The notes beneath the pieces are model-generated. The model saw only the letters and a list, made by a program, of their open reading frames with translations, did no database searches and had not been told where the DNA came from. Shown piece by piece: positions 55,883 to 64,000 of a DNA stretch of 64,000 nt. Within the stretch, counting starts at the first letter, position 1. Each line of letters starts with the position of its first letter. A program made the position numbers and the translations under genes. The DNA comes from Deroplatys truncata (taxonomy: Eukaryota; Arthropoda; Insecta; Mantodea; Mantidae), in NCBI GenBank assembly GCA_030765065.1, contig CM060977.1, positions 128,778,295-128,842,294 of the forward strand, written 5' to 3'.

Positions 55883-56060
55883 ACTGTTACATGCTGGGTT
55901 GAGGCCGAAAGGTTCGCTTGAAAAATTAAATTAATTTTTAGTACCCAACACATACATACTCACTTGACTGCGGAGGACCGAAACTGGTGTGGAGATCAAG
56001 AGGAAGATGTGGTATTTCACTGTAAAAGTATATAACTCTAACCTACTTACACATTGCTAG
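55883..56060 (+). repeat. R4 repeat, copy c (partial, diverged)
   Basis: TGTTACATGCTGGGTTGAGG then CCGAAAGGTTCGCTTGA and the TTTTTAGTACCC and GAGGACCGAAACTGG blocks correspond to the first ~130 bp of R4 copy b. Similarity fades after about 56050. Confidence 0.5.
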
Positions 56061-57065
56061 ATTTATTTTCCATACGTGTGGGCTTCTACGTTATTAAATA
56101 TGAAAGTTAAAGTGAGATGTTACGGATACAAAGGCCAGCTTGCACGCGCGATCCGCTTCTCACGGAGTACTCAGTAAGACAGGCGCTATATCCCCACCAC
56201 TCGTGGCTAGCAAAAACTCCTAGCCAGGAGTGACGTCATCCCAGACAACATGTCTGATAATGACAATGAAAACCCCACATTGTTAATACGCCACATGACA
56301 AACCCTTATTTTGAGCTGAAAAGTGACCACCTTTGTACATTGTAGCACTTCCAGAGTACAGACAAAAACACCAAAAGTAAAGCTGTGGGGTAGAGCTTGC
56401 TTACTATTTTGGGCTTTTAAGAATGAAGCAGCTTATTTTTATTGTGACAACAATATTCACTCAGACACAGCAATGCCACTCAAAATGACCAACTCTTTAA
56501 TTTTTCAATCGTATTATACCAAAAAATGTGTAGGGCCCATTTTGAGAGATGAAGCTTTCTGCGATATAGCCCATATGGACACCGAAGCTACGATTGCAGG
56601 CTTCTCTGCAATGATTATAGTGCATTTGATATAAGTTAAAACATATAAAGTAGAAAGAGAAAGCCTATATTCCATACGGCAGATGGCAATCCTTAGTCTT
56701 TGCCTAATCTTAAAGCTTTTACTATTTAAACTTATTATTTAAAATCTGGGTTAGGTTGAAACATGAAATTCAGAAGAGAACAACCAACACTGCTTGTAAT
56801 TATAGGAAAGCTAGCGAAGAAAAGATGGCCGAAGATGTCAGGATTTTCCATATTTCACTGCAAAAGTGAAACTGGCAACAAATACAACTATACTGAGAGA
56901 CTAGGCAGTGGATGGCGACTATGGCAGGGTTTCTCAGCACTCGGACCGTCATCAGTCACCCGCCTCTCTTAGACCGGTCAGGTAGCGTCAAAATAGTCAT
57001 GTTCCGCATTACACCTCACGTACTATAATAAAAAGTATGGACTATCAACACGGGATATAAGTTGA
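56061..57065. other. Unassigned region
   Basis: Plus-strand frames at 56323-56634 and 56763-56972 (103 and 69 codons) are not recognisable. A CAGGGTTTCTCAGCACTCGG string near 56926 resembles hAT-type ends, but I found no partner. Confidence 0.35.
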
Positions 57066-57835
57066 TAAAAAAAATCTGATGTGTTACATTCACATAATTT
57101 GATCTACCCTCTATCGCTTATTAGTGGATATACAACTTATTTTTACGAAAGCTTATTTTTCTATCTACTTAGTTTTAATCGAGATAAACTTTCTACGAAT
57201 AGCTACATTACACATTTCGTTATACATACAAAGAGAACAGCGATAGTCAAGTGTTTTAGAACTGGACGCTATATGCTAGCCTTAAAATCCCGTACTGTTT
57301 CCACGACATCGCGAGAAATTACTGAAAATACGCAGGAGTTGAAAAGAATGGCTAAGTAGTGAAGTACTCCAACCATAAATAACGGATATCTCGGAAATAT
57401 CTGATGCCACAAAAAATTATTTGCAATAAATTGTGTGCTTTAAAGAGAGCTACATTGTTTGTGTAGAACGTTTACAATTATACAAGACCATTCCTTCCGA
57501 ATGAAGAGAAATTCACAGGCTAATTCAGATATATATTTTATTTGTTATGTAAATATCTTTAAAATATGCTATTTTAATCAAAATCATTAAAACCATTTTT
57601 CTTGTAAAGGTAGTTGGTGGATTTTCTGGAAAATATTTGGGTCACACGTTTGGAAGATACTGAACTTAAATGCCAAGCTTGGTAATTTTCCAACTTTTCG
57701 TTTCTGAGTTAGGCTGTTCACAAAACGGATATTTTTCTAAAAATGACTTTTTTTGGATTCAGGAGGTCTCTAAACACATATTTCTCGGTAAAATCTCGGT
57801 ATTTAATTTTTCGTTACCTACAATGTACATTATAG
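57066..57835 (-). repeat. R1 dispersed repeat, copy 11 (subfamily B)
   Basis: Inverted copy starting AAAAAAATCTGATGTGTTAC, through AAAGAGAACAGCGATAGTC, CTGGACGCTATATGCTAGCC, GATATCTCGGAAATATCTG, GGTAGTTGGTGGATTTTC, to AAAATCTCGGTATTTAATTT. The last ~40 bases near the TTACTTTC end are degraded. Confidence 0.8.
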
Positions 57836-59137
57836 ATAAAGTAGAAAGAATGTGGACATGTATGGATTTAAATTACTCAGAATCTTTTTATTCTTTGTGA
57901 TGCAAATGCACAGCGTTTATGTTTTCGGTAAGAGGGTTTGTCTAGTTCTATTTGTTATAAAATACATGAAATAAAGAGTGAAGATACTGCATTAGGCACA
58001 TAGTTAATAACGGCTGAGCTCTGTCCACTATTGGAGCTGCACGTTACCGCGTGTTAAAATGCTGAGCCAATTTTAAAGCCGAAATAAGGCAGGAGAAATG
58101 AAATGAACACTTTATAGGCGGGAATTATTGATGGATTCAAGTAAACATACATTTCGTATGGATTCATAAACCAACAAGAATGTAACTTTAACGCCATACC
58201 TTGATAATAACAAAAAAACCTGCGCAGGTCAAGCAAAAAATCCCTTGTGCTAAAGAATTGCATGGAAAGCATTTCTTATAGAATATATATTCTAAATTAT
58301 ACCTATATTCTGATTACGCGGCGCTTCCCATTTGCGTTTACTCTCACCGTTTTTATCTTGCTGATAAAGTGTCATTTCGGATAAAAACCAATTAAACTGA
58401 ACAGATACAGGCAACGAGCGGTCACTGAATTCACTGTCGTAAAAGAAAAAGTCACAACCTCTATTGATAGAAAAAGTTTACATCAACTAAAGATCTCTTC
58501 TTTGGTCGCTTGGTCTCTGTTTGGTATCACATGGTGACACGATAAATAAAAGACAGAAAGAAAGTTGGACAGCTTTGGATAACAGCGCATTATTCTCTCC
58601 GGAAGCAGTTTACGTAGGAAGATGGTTCTTTTTTGGACTGCAAACCTCAAAATAAAATGCTCTTCATGAAGAGGTTATCTTCTTTCCTAGAGCGTCAGTA
58701 TATTTAAGCAAATAATGTGTGTATCTATCAGCAGTTTTACAACATCTCAACTGTACACCGCTGCAAGTTGGAACATATTCCTCTTTGGGATTTGCACTGA
58801 CCATCCCCTCCACACGTCATTTGCGCGTTTGGTGTAATTAGTAACAGATACAACTTCAGTCGACCTAACCTCAGAACCGAACTTGATGTAAACAAAACAT
58901 TTTGTATCTCTCCGCTTAGTCTCGTGTTTATATCAGCTGTGAGAAACAAACTGCTCACATTATGGTATGCATGCAGACGGGAAGTGAACGACACCACACA
59001 GAATTATATTGAAGCTATAACCTTCTTTAGATTTACTATTCATACTATTTTATTATTTCACATTAATCAAGCGTTTAGAACTTTACATGATTAACATACT
59101 TCTTAAAAACTCAGGGCACATCTTTAAGGTATTATAC
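57836..59137. other. Unassigned region
   Basis: 1.3 kb with no recognised gene or repeat; frames at 58054-58272 and 58737-58997 on the minus strand are unremarkable. Confidence 0.4.
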
Positions 59138-59299
59138 TACGAGGGCAAATCAATAAGTATCCGCTATTTTTAATTTTTTGTAGATTGGCAGTATGGGTTC
59201 GTGCGTGTGCACGTCGATATATTATTCCTTTGTCTCCGCTTGAGGAATATTTGGTCGTTATCACTCCAGTGAGTGTTGCAATGTTGTATAATAAGCATT

Positions 59300-59800
59300 A
59301 CTGCACCCTTCACCGTTTGCACCAAAGAACAGCGTGCGGTTATCCGTTTTTTGCTGTCTGAAGGCGTACCAGGAGACGAAATCCATCGAAGACTTTTCAC
59401 ACAATATGTGGGCAAAGTTTACCCCAGCGAAATGTGTACGAATGGATTGAAAAGTTCAAAAATGGTCAGACAACTGAAGAACGAAGAAACAGCAGGACGC
59501 CCATACATATCCACTAGTGACGCCAACAATGAGGAAGTCCGTATCCTGATTCTGAGAACGGAAGATTCACTGTCGATGAAGTGGCAAACCATATATTTTT
59601 TGGTCCACTTAAAAATGCCTTAAGAAGCCGTCGATTCACCACAGGCCAAGAAGTGAAGGAAGCAGTGCATACATGGTTTGCTGCTCGACCGAAAAAAAAC
59701 ATTTTTTTTCTGAGGGCATCAGAAAGCTTGTGTAACAATGGACCAAGTGCATTGAGAAACAAGCGGAATACGTTGAAAAATGAGACAATTGTAAGTTTCT
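59300..59800 (+). pseudogene. mariner transposase, N-terminus fused to C-terminus
   Basis: CTKEQRAVIRFLLSEGVPGD then EIHRRLFTQYVGKVYPSEMC is the amino-terminal mariner helix-turn-helix. Shifts lead to YEWIEKFKNGQ-like text and then ENGRFTVDEVANHIFFGPLK. In that run the second-helix region (TVDEVA) is joined in one reading frame to the carboxy-terminal FFGPLKNALRSRRFTTGQEV, KEAVHTWFAARPKK. All three catalytic aspartates lie in the deleted middle. The tail WTKCIEKQAEYVEK is recognisable one frame over before the stop. Confidence 0.82.
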
Positions 59801-59816
59801 ATTGTTATAATAAATT

Positions 59817-60672
59817 TAAAAAATCTGATGTGTTGCACTCACATGACTTTCCCTACTCTTGTACAAACTATTTTCACAAACGCTTACTCTCCATATGCTT
59901 CATGTTAATCGAGATGTTAATCTTATTGCTAATTTTCTTGTAGATGCAAGGGGAATTGGTAGGCTTTAAGCGATAGTCAAATACTTTAAGAGCTGGTTGC
60001 TATGTGCAGTATTCCATTCTCTTTGCATTACCAGGACAAAAAAAATGAATAACGAATTTCCATTTGCGAAAAAGTATAAGTACAGGAAAATTTAAGGGAA
60101 TAACAAGCAATATCTCGAAAATGGTTCACTCAACAAAAAAAGTATATGACATAAATTGTGTATTTTAACGCGATCTACATTTTTTGTGTAGTAAAATTTT
60201 GTCTATCTCTTATGGTTCACCAGTTATGCAAAAGTCGATCACAATGAAGAATACTTTTGGAGACATTCCCAGAAAATTCGAGATATACATTTGTTTGTCA
60301 TGAAAATATCTTAAACATATGACATTTTAATCAAAATCGTTAGAGCCATTGTTGAGAAAATAAAAATTTTCGAAAAATGTTCCAAGGGAAAGGTAATCTG
60401 GGGTGGGGGGATTTTCTTGAAAACCTTCGCGTCGCATCTCTGGAAGATACTGAACCTAAATACCAAGTTTGGTGTTTATCCGACAGTTCGTTTCTGAGTT
60501 ATGCTGTTCACAGACAGACAAGACACACACACACACACACACACGCACACACACACACGGACATGTTTCCAACATGTCTCAAAATATGTATTTCCGTTGA
60601 AATCTCGGTATCGAAGTTTTGGGTGGAATACAGTACTTTCCCTACTTACTATACGTACTAGAAAAAGTAAAA
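59817..60672 (-). repeat. R1 dispersed repeat, copy 12 (inserted in mariner)
   Basis: Full-length inverted copy, AAAAAATCTGATGTGTTGC to ACTAGAAAAAGTAA. It splits the mariner between GTTATAATAAATTT and AAATTATATGTGGATAC, consistent with a duplication of AAATT at the site. A (CA)n run is at 60524-60560. The plus-strand frame 60377-60661 reads NLRVASLEDTEPKYQVWCLS, the frame also open in copies 2 and 4. Confidence 0.92.
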
Positions 60673-60704
60673 ATTATATGTGGATACTTATTGACTTGCC
60701 CTCG

Positions 60705-60914
60705 TATGTTATGGTGTCCGTAGGTTTCTCGCGTATCGCGGGCTAGTTAACGATTTCGGGCATTTATAAAACGTTGGGTTCTAAGAGAAAGCAATTATAC
60801 AGATCACGAACTGGGATGATTTATCTCATCTAAAATTGTGTATCCCATGCATTTCGATAAAGATGTTGTTTATCATGTACGTTACTCTTTTATAAGTTTA
60901 TTAATTTCTCTAAC
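60705..60914. other. Unassigned spacer
   Basis: Nothing recognised. Confidence 0.4.
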
Positions 60915-61650
60915 AGGTAACGGAGGTAGAGAAGGTATTTTTATTGCACCCAAAATTCTACATCGAGATTTCACCGGAAATATGTTGTGAGGCTCTCTGA
61001 ATCCAAAAAAAAAGCATTTTTAAAAAAAGGTCAGTGTGTGTGTTTGCCAGTGTGAGCAGCATAAAACAAAACGAAAACTCGGATAAATATGAAACTTAGT
61101 ATTTAGCTTCAGTAACTTCCAAAGATGCGACACGAAAATCTCCACCACAAACTACCCTTTGCACGGAACTCTCTTCGAAATTATTGATCTTCTAGAAAAT
61201 GGCACTTAACGATTTTGATTGAAATACCATATATGAAAGATATTTACATAACAAATGAAATGTACATATTGAAATTTCTGGGAATAGCCTGTGAAGTCCT
61301 TTCATTCCAAAGGAATTTTATGTTATCTTCCATAACTCGTAAACGTTATGCAATAAACTACACAAAAATTTAGATATTATCAAGACACACAATTTATTTT
61401 AAATACTTTTTTGTGGTATAAGCTATTTCTCAGATATCCGTTAATAAAGGTTTGAATTTTTCATTTCTTGGTTATTCTCTTTATATCCTTTCAACACTCA
61501 GTTGTTTCTCGCGATTGTATGGAAGTTTTGAGGCCGGGATATAGGTCCAGTTCATATACATCTGACTATCATTGTTCCCTTTGTATCGAAATGTGTAATG
61601 TGGCCAACTGTGTAAAGGTTTTATTGGATTAAAATGTAGTAGACAGAAAA
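60915..61650 (+). repeat. R1 dispersed repeat, copy 13 (subfamily B)
   Basis: Diverged plus-oriented copy from GGTAGAGAAGGTATTTTTAT (first bases lost) through GATTTCACCGGAAATATG, GATATTTACATAACAAATG and TGGTATAAGCTATTTCTC to TATTGGATTAAAATGTAG. It meets copy 14 head-on at about 61652. Confidence 0.8.
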
Positions 61651-61651
61651 A

Positions 61652-62415
61652 GTATGTAATGTGTTGCACTCAATGACTTTTTCTATTATTTACAAACTAT
61701 TTTTACAAACGCTTATTCACCATATGCTTCATGTTAATCGAGATATCGAGATGTTAATCTTATTGCTAATTTTCTTGTAGATGCAAGGGGAATTGGTAGG
61801 CTTCAAGTGATAGTCAAATATTTTAAGAACTGGTTGCTATGTGGAGTATTCCATTCTCTTTGCATGTCCAGGACATAAGAAAAGAATAACGAACTCATAT
61901 TTGAGAGAAGTATAACTATTGGAAAATTTAAAAAAAAAATAACAAGAAATGTCTGGGAAATGGTTCAATCCCAAAAAATGTGTTAACGGGTTTTACATTT
62001 TTGTATAGTAAAATTTTGTCTATCTCCTACAGTTTACCAGTTTGCGAAAGTCATTCACAATGAATAGGACATTCCTAGAAAATTCAAGATATACACTTCA
62101 TTTGCCATGAAAATATCTTATTCATATGATATTTTAATAAAAATCGTTAGAACCAAATCAAAATTGTCGATAATTGTCCCATGTAAATGGTAGTCTAGAG
62201 CGGGGAATTTTCTTGAAAATCTTTGTGTTGCATCCCTGGAAGATACTAAACTCAAATACCAAGTTTAGTATTTATGCAACATTTGGTTTTTGAGCTAATG
62301 TTCAGACAGACAAAGGGACATGTTTCCAACAATGATTTCTTTTAATTCAGGGGGCCTCAAAAATGTATTTCCGGTAAAATGTCGGTATCAAAGCTTTGGA
62401 TGGAATGCAGTACTT
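61652..62415 (-). repeat. R1 dispersed repeat, copy 14 (subfamily A)
   Basis: Inverted copy: TGTAATGTGTTGCACTCAATGAC, GCTTATTCACCATATGCTTC, GATGCAAGGGGAATTGGTAG, AACTGGTTGCTATGTGGAGT, GGCCTCAAAAATGTATTTCC, GATGGAATGCAGTACTTT. It shares its distal end with copy 13 in a palindromic arrangement. Confidence 0.85.
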
Positions 62416-62429
62416 TAAGCTTTGGAAAG

Positions 62430-62495
62430 AATAGTTTGTATTTCTACTAATAAACGATAGGGATAGAGAAAGTAATGTGAATGCATGATATCAAA
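62430..62495 (+). repeat. R1 distal-end fragment
   Basis: GTTTGTATTTCTACTAATAAACGATAGGG, AGAGAAAGTAATGTGAATGC: the last ~65 bp of a subfamily B R1. Confidence 0.6.
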
Positions 62496-63227
62496 TATTT
62501 CTCTCTTCCGTTTTTTTTTTCTCCAGACAAAATTTTCGCACATGAAAGGTAGTATTGATTTAAATATTTTAAAGACAAAGCATAAAATAAAGGTAGGGAT
62601 TTTTCACGTGCTATTACAAATTTTAAAACAGAAAGACCAGTGGTAAGGCGTGCAAGTAACTGGAAAATCACTACGCATCAACTTCATGGAACACCCAAGC
62701 CGATTATATACTTAACGCTTTTCAAAGCGGTGATTTAATGGATCGTGTTGGGTTACAAAGGAAGTCAGTAATTATAAGTACTACTCATTTCAACATTTAA
62801 ACCGCCACAACTTTTATCAGAGTGCTAATGACATCGAAAACAAGAGAAGTTCTAGAACAAAAGCCGCCAACGTATTTTCCTACAACCTATGACGCGGATT
62901 AAATGGAATATGCTTTTAACCACAGAGGCATAACAAGTTTCATTTGTTTTATATAAGCTGGGTTAAAAAAAGAATGAGCATATAGTCCACTTTCGACTGT
63001 TAATTAACCATTCCTCAAAATGTACATAGAATAATGATACAGCTAAGCTTGATACGGTTGAATTAAAACGAGTATGAATGATTCTACAAATGAAAGAACT
63101 GTACTCCACAGAGACGGGTATTCATATCTAGGACGTTCAAAATAGAAGTGCAATAATTATGTTAGTGATAACATTAGAGCAAGTAACACATGTCCTGTAG
63201 GCACAATGTGTGCACACAATTTATTTC
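62496..63227. other. Unassigned spacer
   Basis: No gene or repeat recognised. Confidence 0.4.
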
Positions 63228-63272
63228 TGAGGCAGTATTTTTAACACTTACATACTTTCAGTCTAATTATAT

Positions 63273-63314
<42 letters not shown>

Positions 63315-64000
63315 TTAACAGCCCGCCTTAAAGCAATATGTGTGTGACAATATATAAAAAGTGTATACTATAGTCATTGTATATGTTTATATTATTGTAT
63401 ACATGTTCAATAATGTTATGTGAATGTATTACATAATTTCATAATGTAGGAGCTGTGAGAATAATAGGTTAAAAGTTGCTAACAATGAAGTAACCTTGAA
63501 ACAATCATGAATAAGAAAGTGCAATAATACTACTAGTGATTCTTGGAAGCAATAATATCATTTTTGTGACAGTTTATAAAATAGCCAATCAACAACCAGA
63601 AAAAGCTTTAGTTAAATGAAGGTATTCTATGGGATTAGGAATAGCCATCAGAGACTTGAAATACAGAAATTTACAAATTTATGCTGTAGAAATAAAGTCA
63701 GTTGCTTGTAGACAGCGCTCATAACTGGACGCGTTGCTTGCAGACAGTATTCCTAACCGGACGCGAGATGTGTCCTCGAAAAATTTCTTACGTATTTTGT
63801 GTGATAAAATAGTTTACGTGTTTAAAAAGTGCAAGTATTCAATAAAATAATCTTACACCTCTCTATATCAGTGGAGTGTTATTTAAATGGTGTCAAGCAT
63901 TAATAAGAGGAGTGAAGTAAAATAATAATCTGTGTAAGCCTACATTCTTCAGTCACATCACCTCCCCGCTAAGATATCCATGTCTCTAAAAATAATACTG
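63228..64000 (+). repeat. R2 LTR-like repeat, copy Z, cut by window edge
   Basis: Starts TGAGGCAGTATTTTTAACAC and runs to the right edge with all R2 blocks in the opposite orientation to X and Y: AACAGCCCGCCTTAAAG, GTAGGAGCTGTGAG, TTGGAAGCAATAAT, AGCCAATCA, GTGTTATTTAAATGG, TAAGCCTACATTCTT. It contains an (AT)n run at about 63275-63311 not found in X or Y. About 100 bp should remain beyond the window. Confidence 0.8.
63275..63311. repeat. (AT)n microsatellite
   Basis: About 18 AT units inside R2 copy Z. Confidence 0.95.

Larger units (their letters stand above)
59140..60704 (+). mobile_element. mariner, internally deleted, interrupted by R1
   Basis: Left end CGAGGGCAAATCAATAAGTA (59140) and inverted right end CGAGGGCAAGTCAATAAGTA (to 60704), each with TA outside (59138-59139 and 60705-60706). 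The element's own DNA is 59140-59816 plus 60673-60704, about 0.7 kb. The rest is R1 copy 12. Half the normal mariner length is gone, including the catalytic core. Confidence 0.9.

Noticed and set aside
56926-56960. A second hAT terminus (CAGGGTTTCTCAG)
   Set aside because: No inverted partner or 8-bp duplication was found within reach.

Overview
The window looks like intergenic or intronic DNA from a large, AT-rich, repeat-packed insect genome. I see no rRNA, operon, CRISPR or bacterial-type gene, and no single-copy host gene I can name. Nearly everything recognisable is a transposable element: mariner, Tc1 and DD41D transposons, a hAT, a TTAA-flanked piggyBac-like element, LINE 3' ends, tRNA-headed SINEs, LTR retrotransposon parts and microsatellites. 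A roach-like or other polyneopteran insect is my guess from this style of repeats. It is not proven by any gene.

The dominant component is an ~840 bp dispersed repeat that I call R1. It has 14 copies or large pieces on both strands and covers about a sixth of the window. It begins TTACTTTCTCTACTAC and ends CACATCAGATTTTTT. I could not assign it to a known class. Copies lie at about 2.1, 11.2, 14.5, 17.7, 27.9, 33.7, 34.5, 40.1, 47.5, 48.4, 57.1, 59.8, 60.9 and 61.7 kb.

Layout. 1-1700: LINE 3' end, a tRNA-like SINE and an internally deleted mariner. 2.1-6.9 kb: R1, then an LTR-type element (R2) with a solo LTR of a second family (R3) nested in it. 8.5-14 kb: two LINE tails around an old R1 split by a Tc1/mariner-like element. 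14-20.5 kb: R1 copies, a probable solo LTR (R4), a long AT/GT microsatellite and an R3 solo LTR. 21-27.4 kb: LINE and mariner relics, an end-to-end hAT element (15-bp TIRs, 8-bp TSD CTTTATGG) with a decayed ZBED/GTF2IRD2-like transposase, SINEs and R4. 27.4-37.2 kb: a TTAA-bounded element holding an R1, then three DD41D-type transposons, one with TIRs of about 290 bp, and two tandem R1 copies. 37.6-47 kb: SINEs, a dead Tc1, R1, an R3 solo LTR and LINE tails. 48.4-54.9 kb: a gypsy-like LTR element (gag and protease) inserted into an R1. It has an anomalous layout in which LTR plus 255 bp of flanking DNA (1285 bp) is present twice with no difference visible to me. 55.9-64 kb: an R4 piece, R1 copies, a mariner interrupted by R1, an inverted R1 pair, and an R2 LTR running off the edge.

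The elements do not form a pathway. They record nested insertion events, so relative ages can be read. All coding regions I could classify are decayed by stops, frameshifts or deletions. Element boundaries were read by eye. Those with TIR plus TSD are exact to within a base or two; R1, SINE and LINE edges are approximate.
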